In this document: in pieces, positions 7,762 to 15,816 of the stretch | How positions within the stretch are numbered: position 1 is the stretch's first letter | Layout: each line of letters starts with the position of its first letter | From: Amycolatopsis mediterranei | Lineage (GTDB): Bacteria > Actinomycetota > Actinomycetes > Mycobacteriales > Pseudonocardiaceae | Assembly: GCF_026017845.1 (NCBI RefSeq) | Contig: NZ_CP100416.1 | Location: 8,638,727 to 8,678,191, forward strand | DNA: 39,465 nt | Reading direction: 5' to 3' | Position numbers and translations under genes: made by a program | The notes under the pieces: generated by a model | Told to the model about the DNA's origin: nothing | What the model saw: only the letters and a program-made list of their open reading frames with translations | The model's database searches: none

Positions 7762-8187
7762 GTGGACGACGACATCGAAGACAACGCCGACAACGGCATC
7801 CTCGACCCCGAGGACACTTTGGACGACCGCGACGAGCTGGCGGAGGGTTATTCACCGCCGGAACGCGCGCAGGCGACCGAGGGCTGGGGCACCACCGCGC
7901 ACGAAACCGCGGAGGGCGAGAGCTGGGCGGGCCGGCTCGCCCGTGAGGTCCCCGACCTGGCCGACGACCTGGACGACGACGGACTGGGCGACACCGAGGA
8001 CACCGACGGCGAGCTGGTCGACGACGAGGTCGGCGACGTCCGCGCGGGCCGTCTGGTCGCGACCGACGAAGGCTTCGGCGAGGACTCCGACGAAGAGCTG
8101 TACGCCTCGGACGCCGGCATCGACGGCGGCGCGGCTTCGGCGGAGGAAGCGGCCGTGCACGTGATCGACCCGTCCCGCCGCTGGTGA
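7762..8187 (+). CDS. DUF5709 family acidic protein
   Basis: This is a very acidic 141-residue protein of the DUF5709 family, which is confined to actinobacteria and has no known function. Family hallmarks are LAEGYSPPERAQ near residues 30-41, WGTTAHET at about 47-54, LAREVPDL, GRLVATDEG and the C-terminal IDGGAASAEEAAVHVID. There is no membrane segment or signal, and much of the protein is probably disordered. The GTG at 7762 is chosen as start because the frame upstream of it reads as basic noncoding-like sequence; a GGAG lies two bases upstream, which is closer than ideal. It is divergent from the exported cyclase-family gene and followed by the remnant of a MerR gene on the other strand. 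Confidence 0.85.
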   Translation: MDDDIEDNADNGILDPEDTLDDRDELAEGYSPPERAQATEGWGTTAHETAEGESWAGRLAREVPDLADDLDDDGLGDTEDTDGELVDDEVGDVRAGRLVATDEGFGEDSDEELYASDAGIDGGAASAEEAAVHVIDPSRRW

Positions 8188-8252
8188 GCTAGCGGAAGCT
8201 GCGGCTCAGGGCAGCGGCACCAGGGTCCGGTCGCCGCCGCAGTCGTCGTCCG

Positions 8253-8503
8253 TCAGCGGCCGGCCGGGTCGTACTCGCGGACCGCGGCCAGGTACTCGGC
8301 GATCGCGTCGCGGTTGCGCAGCAGGCAGTTCGCTCGCCTGGTCATCCGGTCGCGCTCCGCCTCCAGCGTCGCGAGCATCTCCGGCGTCGCGTCCGGGAAG
8401 TGGATCGCCCGGGGCTTGTCCAGGCAGGGCAGGATCTGCTTGATGATCCGGGTCGGCAGGCCGGCGTCGAGCAGGCCGCGGACCTGGATCACCCGGTCGA
8501 ACG
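8253..8503 (-). pseudogene. MerR-family regulator, C-terminal remnant
   Basis: The readable part gives RVIQVRGLLDAGLPTRIIKQ, ILPCLDKP, then DATPEMLATLEAERDRMTRR and ANCLLRNRDAIAEYLAAVRE. These are the second half of the winged helix and the coiled-coil dimer helix of a MerR-type transcription factor (as in small-molecule efflux regulators). The first 40 or so residues, including the DNA-recognition helix-turn-helix, are absent. Reading past 8492 quickly becomes the opposite strand's transporter sequence. No start codon or ribosome site fits. The protein could not bind DNA as a normal MerR factor. Together with the truncated transporter at 8504 it marks a deletion across a shared divergent promoter. 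Confidence 0.75.
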
Positions 8504-9320
8504 CTGCCCCGGCCCGCCCTGCTCGCCCTCACGACCGCCGCGTTCGTCACCGTGCTCACCGAGGCGCTGCCCGCCGGCGTGCTGCCCGGGATAAGCGCCG
8601 GTCTCGGCGTCGGCGAGCCCGCGGCCGGCCAGGCCGTGACGATCTACGCGCTCACCGCGATCCCGCCGTCCGCCGCCTCCGCGAACTGGCCCCGCAAACG
8701 CTTGCTGCTCACCGGGGTCGACGGGTTCGCCGTGGCCAACACCGTCACGACGCTGTCCCCGGACTACACGCTGACGATGGTGGCGCGCTTCGTCGCCGGA
8801 GTGGCCGCGGGCCTCGTCTGGGCGCTGCTCGCCGGCTACGCGCGCCGGCTGGTCCCGGACCGCCAAGGCAAAGCCATCGCGATCGTGATGGCCGGCATCC
8901 CGCTGGCGCTGTCGCTCGGCAGGCATCGGCGTCGTCGGCGCCCGGATCGACCGCGCGCTGCGGGCGCTGATGGTGCTCGGCACCGTCGGCGTCGCGGTGG
9001 CCGCCGCGCTGCTGGCGGTGTTCGCCGGCAGCCCGGCGCTGGTCTACGTCGCCGTGGCGCTGTGGGGACTCGGCTGGGGCGGCGTCCCGACGCTGCTGCA
9101 GACGGCGGCCGGGAACGCCGGCGGCGAAGCGGCGGACAACGCGCAGGCCATGCTCGTCACCCTGTGGAACGCCGCGATGGCCGCGGGCGGGGTGGCCGGC
9201 GGGGTCCTGCTCGACGCTGCCGGTCCGGCGGCGTTCCCCTGGACGCTGCTCGCGCTCCTGCTGCCGGTGCTCGCCGTGGTCATCGGCGCCCGGCGGCACG
9301 GGTTCCCCGCTCGCTCCTAA
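8504..9320 (+). pseudogene. MFS transporter, decayed (5' deletion, internal deletion, frameshift)
   Basis: This was an AraJ/sugar-efflux-type MFS permease of roughly 390 residues. The first frame reads from 8504 as PALLALTTAAFVTVLTEALP with no start codon, passes the loop-2/3 motif WPRKRLLL, and runs to RRLVPDRQGKAIAIVMAGIP LALSLG near 8920. There the sense continues in another frame as GVVGARIDRALRALMVLGTV and runs through WGLGWGGVPTLLQTA and WNAAMAAGGV to the normal C-terminus HGFPARS. The middle part, about 130 residues (roughly membrane spans 5-8), is missing at the junction. A smaller loss is likely near residue 45, after YALTAIP. An internal GTG at 8552 could start a short peptide, but no functional permease can result. 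A terminator hairpin follows. Confidence 0.8.
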
Positions 9321-9328
9321 GTGGACGA

Positions 9329-9359
9329 AGGGCCCGGACGCGGCTCGCGCCCGGGCCCT
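9329..9359. terminator. bidirectional hairpin terminator
   Basis: AGGGCCCGG (9329-9337) and CCGGGCCCT (9351-9359) form a perfect 9-bp stem around a 13-base loop. It lies between the stop of the MFS remnant (9320) and the stop of the chitinase gene on the other strand (9372), so it can end transcription from both sides. Confidence 0.75.
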
Positions 9360-9371
9360 CCAGCTCGGGGG

Positions 9372-10574
9372 TCAGCAGCGGCCCGCGATGGCCCGCAGCA
9401 ACTCGGCGTTCGCCGTGTCGCCGGACAGCTCCCAGGCGAACACCCCGCCGAGCCCCTGCGACTTCGCGTAACCGGCCTTGGCCGACGCCGTCTCGGGCGT
9501 GTCGTAGCTCCACCACTGCGAGCCGCACTTCGCGTACGCCGTGCCCGCGACGTGGCCGTTGGCGGGGCACTTGGTCTTGAGGACCTTGTAGTCCTCGACG
9601 CCCGCTTCGTAGGTGCCGGGCGCCGGGCCGGTGGCCGTGCCGCCCGGCTGCTTCTGCGTGACACCGTCCCAGCCGCGGCCGTAGAACCCGAGGCCCAGCA
9701 ACATCTTCGACGACGGCACGCCCTGGTGGCGCAGCTTCTGGATGGCCGCGTCGGCGTAGAACCCGGCGGTCGGGAGGCCCGGGTAGGCGCGCAGCGGCGA
9801 GTGCGGCGCGGTCGGCCCGTTCGGACTGGCGCCGGCGACGAAGTAGTCGTAGGTCATCACGTTGTACCAGTCGAGGTACCGGCTCGCGGCGCCGTACTCG
9901 GTGGCGCCGATCTTTCCGCCCGCCGAGCCGTCCGCGGTGATCGCGGCGGTCACCAGCTGGCGCCCGAACTTCGCGCGCAGCGCCTTGACCAGCTCGGTGA
10001 GCGCCTTCGGCCCGCTCGTGTCGCAGGTGTTGCCGCAGGCGTTCGGGTACTCCCAGTCGACGTCGATGCCGTCGAAGACGCCCGCCCAGCGCGGGTCGTT
10101 GACCAGGTTGTAGCAGGATTCCGCGAACGCGGCGGGGTTCTTCGCCGCCTCGGTGAACCCGGCCGACCAGGTCCAGCCGCCGAACGACCACAGCACCTTG
10201 AGCTTCGGGTGCAGCTTCTTGAGCTGCAGGAGCTGGTTGAAGCTGCCGTGCAGCGCGCCGGCTTCGGTGCTGTCGGCCTGGCCGCTGACGCTCGTGGCGG
10301 CGTCGTAGGGCATGTCGTGGTCGGCCCACGGGTCGCCGACCGCGCAGCCGCCGCCGGTCACGTTGCCGAACGCGTAGTTGAGGTGGGTCAGCTTCGCGGC
10401 CGACCCGGAGGTCTCGATGTCCTTGACGTGGTAACCGCGGGCGTAGACGTCCCAGTCGGCGAAGTAGGCCATCACCTTGCCCTGGGCCGGCGTGGCGTCC
10501 GCGGGCGACGCGACGACCGAGGCACCGGCGAGCGCGAGCGCGACGACGGCGATGCGTTTTCTCATGCGGAGCAC
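9372..10574 (-). CDS. secreted GH18 chitinase
   Basis: This 400-residue family 18 glycoside hydrolase is predicted to cleave beta-1,4 bonds of chitin outside the cell. The catalytic DxxDxDxE motif is DGIDVDWE at residues 168-175, with Glu175 as the acid. Other GH18 strings are KVMAYFADW near the start of the barrel, VLWSFGGW and WYNVMTYDYF. Residues 1 to about 30 form a signal peptide (basic MRKR, then VVALALAGASVVA). There is no separate chitin-binding domain. A GTG at 10574 is preferred because GAGGAG lies six bases upstream; an ATG three codons later is the alternative. A near-consensus DasR operator lies at 10618-10633, so repression relieved by amino-sugar metabolites is expected. Confidence 0.93.
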   Translation of the reverse strand: MLRMRKRIAVVALALAGASVVASPADATPAQGKVMAYFADWDVYARGYHVKDIETSGSAAKLTHLNYAFGNVTGGGCAVGDPWADHDMPYDAATSVSGQADSTEAGALHGSFNQLLQLKKLHPKLKVLWSFGGWTWSAGFTEAAKNPAAFAESCYNLVNDPRWAGVFDGIDVDWEYPNACGNTCDTSGPKALTELVKALRAKFGRQLVTAAITADGSAGGKIGATEYGAASRYLDWYNVMTYDYFVAGASPNGPTAPHSPLRAYPGLPTAGFYADAAIQKLRHQGVPSSKMLLGLGFYGRGWDGVTQKQPGGTATGPAPGTYEAGVEDYKVLKTKCPANGHVAGTAYAKCGSQWWSYDTPETASAKAGYAKSQGLGGVFAWELSGDTANAELLRAIAGRC

Positions 10575-10617
10575 GGGATTCTCCTCATCGGCCGGACTGG
10601 CGGACGTGCCGAGGCTA

Positions 10618-10633
10618 ACAGGTCCAGACCACT
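10618..10633 (-). promoter_or_regulatory. predicted DasR-responsive element (dre) upstream of chitinase
   Basis: Read on the chitinase strand the site is AGTGGTCTGGACCTGT, which matches 14 of 16 positions of the dre pattern A(G/C)TGGTCTAGACCA(G/C)T as I remember it from Streptomyces. It begins 44 bases upstream of the chitinase GTG. A second half-site, TGGTCCG, lies immediately further upstream (about 10637-10643). DasR is the GntR-type regulator of chitin and N-acetylglucosamine use. Confidence 0.75.
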
Positions 10634-10718
10634 GCGGACCAGAGGGAATCCGGGTGGTCAGCGGGTTTCGGTGTACCTCCGCAGCCGGGTCCGGATTCAC
10701 GCGTGCGATGATCGGCCG

Positions 10719-11111
10719 ATGACCGAGTTCGGCTGCGCCCGCTGTTCCGGCGAAGATGCCCTGACCGCGCTGGCGTTCTGCACGACCCGGCTGAACAAGA
10801 CCCATCGCCTGGTCGAGCGGTCGCACTTCAGCATTTCACTGCGCCGGTGCCCGGAGTGCGGCCAGTCGTTCGCCGCGATCTTCACCGAGTTCGTCGACAC
10901 CTCGGGCGGCGAAGACGCGCAGTACTTCGACTTCGTCCCGCTCACCACCGCCGAGGTGTCCACACTGGCGGCGCAGGGCGCCCGCATCGACCTGGCCGAG
11001 CTGGGCGCGCTGGGCAGCGTCCGCCGCCGGCTGTCGTCGAGCTGGCCGACGGGCGGTGAGAAGGAAATCGCCTGGCGGACGGACTCGCTCTCGGTGCGCG
11101 AAGGTCACTGA
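10719..11111 (+). CDS. hypothetical zinc-ribbon-like protein
   Basis: This 130-residue soluble protein has two cysteine pairs that could hold a zinc ion: CARC at residues 6-9 and CPEC at about 44-47. The first half reads like a small zinc ribbon (CARCSGEDALTALAFCTTRL, then RRCPECGQSFAAIFTEFVD). The second half is charged and contains a Thr/Ser-rich segment and no recognised motif. The ATG at 10719 fits the frame, and no strong ribosome site is visible. It is divergent from the chitinase, sharing a 144-bp gap, and its 3' end overlaps the decarboxylase gene by seven bases on the opposite strand. I do not know a family name, and the function is open. Confidence 0.65.
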   Translation: MTEFGCARCSGEDALTALAFCTTRLNKTHRLVERSHFSISLRRCPECGQSFAAIFTEFVDTSGGEDAQYFDFVPLTTAEVSTLAAQGARIDLAELGALGSVRRRLSSSWPTGGEKEIAWRTDSLSVREGH

Positions 11112-12499
11112 CCGGCGCTTTGACCGGCGCTTTGACCGGCGCTCTGGCCGGCCAGGCGCAGGATCGCCGCGGCGCTGCGGTCGACGTCGGCTTCCGTCGT
11201 CGACCAGCCGGACACCGAGATCCGCAGGTACCGGCGGCCGCGCCAGGTGGTGCCGCCCAGCCAGCAGGTGCCGTCGTCCTGGACTTTCCGGATGAGAGCG
11301 TCGGTGTCACCGCCGAAGGACACGAGGACCTGGTTGAGGACGACGTCGTTGGCGATCTCGGCACCGCCCTCGGCGAGTTTCCCGGCGAAGCGGCGGGCGA
11401 GCCGGCAGCAGCGGCCGACGAGTTCGGCGACGCCGTCGCGGCCCAGTTCGCGCAGCGCCGCCCAGACCGCGAACCCGCGGGCGCGGCGTGACGACTCCAA
11501 GGTCAGGTCGCCCATGCCGGACACCTCGCCGGCGCCGGTGAGGTAGGCGGCCCGGTAGGCGATCGCCGCGGCGTGGACGTCCGGGCGGGCGCAGAAGACG
11601 AAGCCCGAGTCGTACGGCACGTTCAGCCACTTGTGCCCGTCGCACGCCCAGGAATCGGCGAGTTCGACGCCGTCGAGGAGCGCGCGGGTTTCCGGGTTGG
11701 CGGCGGCCCAGAGCCCGAAGGCGCCGTCGACGTGGATCCAGGCGCCGCCGGCGGCGTCCCGGGCGGCGCGCAGGTCGTCGCACGCGCCGGTGTTCACGTT
11801 TCCCGCCTGCAGGCAGACGATCAGCGGCCCGGTGCCGGCTTCGCACACCTTCCGCAGGTCTTCGACGTCGATCGCGCCCTGCGGGCCGGCTTTGACCGGC
11901 TCGACGGCCCGGGTACCGAAGCCGAGCAGCCGCAGGGCGCGGTCGACGGTGGCGTGCCGTTCTTCGCTCGCGACGACGCGGACGCGCGGAGCGCCGGCGA
12001 GCCCGTCACGCTCGACGTCCCAGCCGGCTTCGGCGAGCACGTGGTGCCGCGCGGCGGCGAGGCCGGCGGTGTTCGCGGCTTGCCCGCCGGTGACGAACCC
12101 GGTGGAGGCCGTGGCGGGGAGACCGAGCAGTTCTTTGAGCCACTCGCCGGCAACGTCCTCGGCGGCGGCCGCGGCGGGCGAGAGGACGGCGTTGAAGCCG
12201 TTCTGGTCCCAGCCGGCGGCGAGGACATCGGCCGCGGTGGCGGCCGGGAGGGCGCCGCCGATGACGAACCCGAAGAACCGCGGCCCGGCGGTGGCGACGA
12301 GCCCGGGACCGGCCGCGCGGGCGAGCTGTTCGAGCACTTCGGACGGTGGCGTGGGGTGCGCGGGAAGCGGGCCGCCGAAGCCGGACCGCAGGGCGGCAAG
12401 GTCGACGGCGGCCGGGGCAACGGGCCGGTTCGCGAGAGAGGCGCGGTAACCGGCGGCGAGCTCGGCGGCGCGGGCCAGGAGGGCGTGCATCTCATCCAC
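11105..12499 (-). CDS. PLP-dependent decarboxylase (aromatic amino acid decarboxylase-like)
   Basis: This 464-residue fold-type I enzyme belongs to the group II pyridoxal-phosphate decarboxylases (glutamate, aromatic-amino-acid and diaminobutyrate types). The cofactor lysine is Lys290 in ACDGHKWLNVPYDSG. Also visible are FVIGGALP, the TGGQAAN phosphate site, and IHVDGAFGLWA, in which Asp pairs with the pyridine nitrogen. The C-terminal HTH-like region common to longer members is absent. Which amino acid it uses is not shown by sequence. The last 15 or so residues are AGQS repeats coded by a 12-bp tandem repeat. ATG 12499 has no strong ribosome site; a second ATG lies three codons in. The stop overlaps the zinc-ribbon gene. 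Confidence 0.88.
   Translation of the reverse strand: MDEMHALLARAAELAAGYRASLANRPVAPAAVDLAALRSGFGGPLPAHPTPPSEVLEQLARAAGPGLVATAGPRFFGFVIGGALPAATAADVLAAGWDQNGFNAVLSPAAAAAEDVAGEWLKELLGLPATASTGFVTGGQAANTAGLAAARHHVLAEAGWDVERDGLAGAPRVRVVASEERHATVDRALRLLGFGTRAVEPVKAGPQGAIDVEDLRKVCEAGTGPLIVCLQAGNVNTGACDDLRAARDAAGGAWIHVDGAFGLWAAANPETRALLDGVELADSWACDGHKWLNVPYDSGFVFCARPDVHAAAIAYRAAYLTGAGEVSGMGDLTLESSRRARGFAVWAALRELGRDGVAELVGRCCRLARRFAGKLAEGGAEIANDVVLNQVLVSFGGDTDALIRKVQDDGTCWLGGTTWRGRRYLRISVSGWSTTEADVDRSAAAILRLAGQSAGQSAGQSAGQ
11109..11150. repeat. 12-bp tandem repeat coding for (AGQS)n
   Basis: TGACCGGCGCTT occurs at 11109-11120 and 11121-11132, followed by TGACCGGCGCTC (11133-11144) and a decayed unit. 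On the minus strand it codes for the AGQS-repeat tail of the decarboxylase. It lies across the overlap of two convergent genes. Units of this kind expand and contract by slippage, so tail length may vary among strains. Confidence 0.85.
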
Positions 12500-12539
12500 G
12501 GGCCGACTGTAGGCCGGGTTCGAGGGTGAGCGGCGCGAT

Positions 12540-12680
12540 TTACGACCCGGCTCGCTCGGCTCAGCTCGGCTCGGCCGGCGCAGCCCGGCCGGTTCGGCTC
12601 GGCCGGTTCGGCCCGGTCGGCGCAGCCCGGCCCGGCCGGTTCGGCCCGGCTTGGCTTGACTTGGCCAGCCCGGCCCGGCG
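12540..12680. repeat. degenerate CGGCT/CGGCC-type low-complexity repeat in a 380-bp gap
   Basis: Runs of GGCTC, GGCCC and CCGGTT units fill this stretch, with two similar blocks, GGCGCAGCCCGGCC at about 12571 and 12616. It lies within the gap 12500-12879, between the start of the decarboxylase and the acetyltransferase gene. The remainder, 12681-12879, is ordinary DNA with no convincing gene. A minus-strand peptide from an ATG near 12795 is discussed under rejected items. Confidence 0.55.
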
Positions 12681-12879
12681 GGCGCCGCGGCTGAGCGGCC
12701 GCACCGGCAAGCAATCCGGCGCCATTCCCCGCTGCTCCCCGCAGCTGCGCGGCCGACGTGACCTCCGGCACGGCGACCCCCTCGATCTTCGCCATACCCT
12801 CGTCGTCCAGGGGTGAGTGTTCATCTTCTGCGCGCTTCGGCTGGGAACAATCACCGGCCTCCCGGCGTAGCGTCCTGGT

Positions 12880-13413
12880 ATGGAGACCCCGTTGAGCACC
12901 GACCGGCTCGTGATCCGGGACTGGACGCCTGACGACGCCGAAGCCGCGTTCGCCGTCTACGGCGCGGAAGACGTCACGCACTGGCTGACCCCGGCCATGG
13001 ACCGCGTCGGCGACATCGGCGCGATGCGCGCGGTGCTGCACGCCTGGCAGGAGGCCCAGCCGAACCTGCCGCCGCCGCGGGGGCGGTGGGCCGTCGAGCG
13101 CAAGGAGGACGGCGTGGTGATCGGGGGCCTCGGCATCCGGCTGCTGCCGCCGTTCGAAGAGGACCTCGAACTGAGCTGGCAGCTCAACCCCGGCGTCTGG
13201 GGCAAGGGTTACGCGTCCGAGGCAGCCACCGCGCTGATCGAGTGGGCCTTCACCCAGGACACCGAAGAGCTGTTCGCCGTCGCGCGGCCGAACAACACGC
13301 GGGCGATCGCGGTCGCCAAGCGGCTCGGCATGCAGTGGGTCGGCGAGACCGACAAGTACTACAACCTGCGGCTGCAGGTGTACCGGATCCGGCAGACCGA
13401 CCTCATCGGCTGA
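12880..13413 (+). CDS. GNAT acetyltransferase (RimJ/RimL type)
   Basis: This 177-residue protein is a Gcn5-related N-acetyltransferase, transferring acetyl from acetyl-CoA to an amine. RimJ/RimL-type features are the opening STDRLVIRDWTPDDAEAAF, the substrate-strand ELSWQLNPGVWGKGYASEAA with the CoA phosphate loop GKGYASEA, and the late segment ARPNNTRAIAVAKRLGM. No signal peptide or second domain is present. The target could be a ribosomal-protein N-terminus, a small amine or an antibiotic; sequence does not decide. ATG 12880 is chosen. Its 3' end overlaps the DDN-family gene by 11 bases on the opposite strand. Confidence 0.87.
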   Translation: METPLSTDRLVIRDWTPDDAEAAFAVYGAEDVTHWLTPAMDRVGDIGAMRAVLHAWQEAQPNLPPPRGRWAVERKEDGVVIGGLGIRLLPPFEEDLELSWQLNPGVWGKGYASEAATALIEWAFTQDTEELFAVARPNNTRAIAVAKRLGMQWVGETDKYYNLRLQVYRIRQTDLIG

Positions 13414-13879
13414 CCGGCTCGAGCAGGAAGACGCGGATGTCTCGGTGCGAAGCCCGCACGGCGTACCGGTCGTACGCCGGCCAGTACGCCGCCACCGCGT
13501 CCCACATCTCGCGGCGCTCGTCCCCGGTCAGGAGCCGTCCGGTGACGTCGAGGGTCCGGCCACCCAGCGCGACCGTTGCCTTCGGCTGAGCCAGCAGGTT
13601 CGCCGACCAGGCCGGGTGGGCCTCGCCGCCCCAGTTCGAGCCGATCACGACGTACCCGCCGGCCCGCTCGACGTAGAGCAGCGGCACCTGGCGGGGCTCG
13701 CCGCTGCGCCGCCCGATCGTCGTGAGCAGCAACGTCCGCAGCCCGACCGCCGCGCCGACGCCGACCCGGCCGCCGCTGATCCGCAGCAGCACCCGGTCGG
13801 CGGGCACGAGCGCCCGCCCCAGCACCGCGAACGCCCGGCTCTTGCCGAACCCGGCGAAGACTCCCCGCAAACCAGCCAC
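13403..13879 (-). CDS. F420-dependent nitroreductase-like (DDN family) protein
   Basis: This 158-residue protein belongs to the deazaflavin-dependent nitroreductase family, whose best-known member is Ddn of M. tuberculosis. Members use reduced cofactor F420 to reduce quinones or nitro compounds. Visible family strings are TTIGRRSGEPRQVPLLYVER, then YVVIGSNWGG and HPAWSANLLAQPKATV. Residues 1-45 are less conserved and may touch the membrane. It is read convergently with the GNAT gene, with stops overlapping by 11 bases, and divergently from the methyltransferase at 13913 across 33 bases. Use of F420 is typical of this lineage. The natural substrate is unknown. Confidence 0.85.
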   Translation of the reverse strand: MAGLRGVFAGFGKSRAFAVLGRALVPADRVLLRISGGRVGVGAAVGLRTLLLTTIGRRSGEPRQVPLLYVERAGGYVVIGSNWGGEAHPAWSANLLAQPKATVALGGRTLDVTGRLLTGDERREMWDAVAAYWPAYDRYAVRASHRDIRVFLLEPVSR

Positions 13880-13912
13880 GGCGAGATCCTAGGTCTGGCA
13901 GGGTGGGCGAGC

Positions 13913-14542
13913 ATGACCCGCCCCGAAACCGCCGCCGAGGTCTTCGACGCGCTCGGCACGGACTACGAACACGCCTTCCGCACCGCGACCGCCCAGCGCG
14001 CCGCGCTCACCGACCTGCTCGCCGCCCTGCCGCCGGAGGCGAAGGTGCTCGACCTCGGCGCCGGCACCGGGCGGCCGACCGCGGAACTGCTGGTCGCCGC
14101 CGGGCACGACGTCACCGGCTACGACGTCGCCCCGAAGATGGTCGAGATCGCCCGCAGCCAGGTGCCGGCCGCCCGGTTCGAACTCGGGGACATGCGCGAA
14201 CTGTCCTTCGCCGACGGCACCTGGGACGCGATCACGGCGTTCTTCTCGATGCTGCAGCTCCCCCGGGCCGAGCAGGAAACCATGATCGGCCGCCTCGCGA
14301 CCTGGCTGAAGCCCGGCGGCCTGCTCGTCTTCGCCACCGTGCCCGCCGACGTCGACGGAGTGGACATCGTTTTCCTGGGCCACCCGGTCCGCGCGTACAG
14401 TTTCGCCACCGGTCCCCTCAAGGAGCGGCTGCGGGCGGCGGGCCTCGAAATCGTCCACGAGGACGAGGCCGAGTTCGTCCCCGACCACCCGGACGCCGGC
14501 CCCGAGCCGCACGTCTACCTGACCGCCCGCAAACCGGCCTGA
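13913..14542 (+). CDS. class I SAM-dependent methyltransferase
   Basis: This 209-residue enzyme carries the SAM-binding glycine loop VLDLGAGTGRPTAELLVAAG at residues about 43-62, then the acidic end of strand 2 in VTGYDVAPKMVEIA, and a motif II region ELGDMRELSFADGTWDAITA. The C-terminal part (LKPGGLLVFATVP) is typical of small-molecule methyltransferases of the UbiE/Methyltransf_25 group. The substrate is not predictable. The ATG at 13913 is 33 bases from the start of the divergent DDN-family gene, so the two share a promoter region. Confidence 0.86.
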   Translation: MTRPETAAEVFDALGTDYEHAFRTATAQRAALTDLLAALPPEAKVLDLGAGTGRPTAELLVAAGHDVTGYDVAPKMVEIARSQVPAARFELGDMRELSFADGTWDAITAFFSMLQLPRAEQETMIGRLATWLKPGGLLVFATVPADVDGVDIVFLGHPVRAYSFATGPLKERLRAAGLEIVHEDEAEFVPDHPDAGPEPHVYLTARKPA

Positions 14543-14637
14543 GCCGGCCGACCCGCCGACGTCGAGCACCCGGCGGACATGAATTTTGCTCAGCTTCGTG
14601 CGTGTGCCACGCGGCGAACCCGAGCTAAAGTGAGGAA

Positions 14638-15816
14638 ATGGGCATCGAAGCTCTGGCCAGGCCGGTACCTCGCGAACACCGCGAGCTCCTGCGCGAGATG
14701 CTGGCCAGGCTCCCCGAGTTCGCCGATCGCCTCGCCCGGCTGCTCAGTGAGCAGGACGAGTTCTACCGGCAGGTGGAAGCCGTCGACCCCGGCGAACTGC
14801 GGCAGGTCTGCCGGGCCAACCTCGAGCGCGCGCTGACGGCGCTGGCCGAAGGCCACGGCCTCGCCATCGACGCCGCCCGCAAGACCGGGCTCACCCAGGC
14901 GCGCCAGGGCATCCCGCTGCCCGCGGTGCTGCGTGCGTTCCGGATCGGCGGCACCTTCGTCTACGAAGGACTCCTCGAGCTCGCCGGCCCGGAGTTCCTC
15001 AACCCGACCCGGACGATCGAGATCAACTCCTACGTCTGGAAGGCGATCGACCTCTACTCCGACGCGCTGACCACCGCGTACGAGGAGGTCGCGGCCGAGC
15101 CGTCGCACGCGAACGCGCGGCTGCTGGACGACCTGCTGCGCGGCCGGCTCGCCGGCCAGGCGGACATGGAGGCCGCCGCCCGCGAGCTGGGCCTGCCGAC
15201 CGCGGGCATGTTCGTCGCCGCGGTCACCGAGCGCGTCGAGCCGGACGAGCACGACTCCGTCGAGGCGCTGCTGCGGGCGCGGCGCTGGCGGTCGGCGTGG
15301 CGGCCCGGCGGCGAGGCCGGCCTGGTCGCGATCGACCGGATCGAGGACGTCCGGCGGCTGCGCGAAGTGCTCGGTTCGCTGCCCCTGGCGGCCGGGATGA
15401 GCAAGCCGTTCACCGGGTTCCCCGACGTCCCGGACGCCCTGCACCGGGCCCGGATCGCCCGCCGCTCGCTGCCGGCGGGGACGGCCGGCGTGGTGGTGTT
15501 CGGCGACTCGCCGGTGACGACGCTGGTCGCGGCCGCGCCCGGGATGGCCCGCGACGTCGTCCGGTCGGCCCTGGCCGGGGTGCTCGCGCTGCCGGGCGCG
15601 GAGCGCAAGGTCCTGCTCGACACGCTGCTGGCGTGGTTCGCCGGCCACGGCTCGGCGAAGGAAGCCGCGGACCGGCTGTTCGTGCACCCCAACACGGTCC
15701 GGTACCGGCTGCGCCGCGTGCAGGAGCTGACCAAACGCGACCTCACCGACCCGGTCGACATCGGCGAGCTGTACGTCGCGCTGGAGTCGGTGCGCCTGGA
15801 ACCCGAGCCCGTGTGA
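14638..15816 (+). CDS. PucR/CdaR-family transcriptional regulator
   Basis: This 392-residue regulator starts with a helical region of about 150 residues resembling the RsbRD-like N-terminal domain often found before PucR heads. A middle domain resembling the CdaR GGDEF-like fold follows, and the C-terminal helix-turn-helix of the PucR type is KVLLDTLLAWFAGHGSAKEA followed by ADRLFVHPNTVRYRLRRVQE. PucR-type proteins often control purine or amino-acid catabolism, but the ligand here is unknown. The ATG at 14638 has a GAGGA six bases upstream (AGTGAGGAAATG context). It is followed at 57 bases by the DUF2975/HTH pair, with an operator-like inverted repeat between. Confidence 0.85.
   Translation: MGIEALARPVPREHRELLREMLARLPEFADRLARLLSEQDEFYRQVEAVDPGELRQVCRANLERALTALAEGHGLAIDAARKTGLTQARQGIPLPAVLRAFRIGGTFVYEGLLELAGPEFLNPTRTIEINSYVWKAIDLYSDALTTAYEEVAAEPSHANARLLDDLLRGRLAGQADMEAAARELGLPTAGMFVAAVTERVEPDEHDSVEALLRARRWRSAWRPGGEAGLVAIDRIEDVRRLREVLGSLPLAAGMSKPFTGFPDVPDALHRARIARRSLPAGTAGVVVFGDSPVTTLVAAAPGMARDVVRSALAGVLALPGAERKVLLDTLLAWFAGHGSAKEAADRLFVHPNTVRYRLRRVQELTKRDLTDPVDIGELYVALESVRLEPEPV

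Noticed and set aside
5258..8164. A 968-codon open frame on the plus strand
   Set aside because: It is the shifted shadow of the c-di-GMP gene and neighbours, with no domain.
12561..12899. Minus-strand peptide frames from ATGs near 12829 and 12795 (the latter starting MAKIEGVAVPEV)
   Set aside because: The first is basic and lacks a ribosome site; the second starts in a protein-like way but runs through the low-complexity block into a false frame of the decarboxylase. It could be a decayed gene start, not a current gene.
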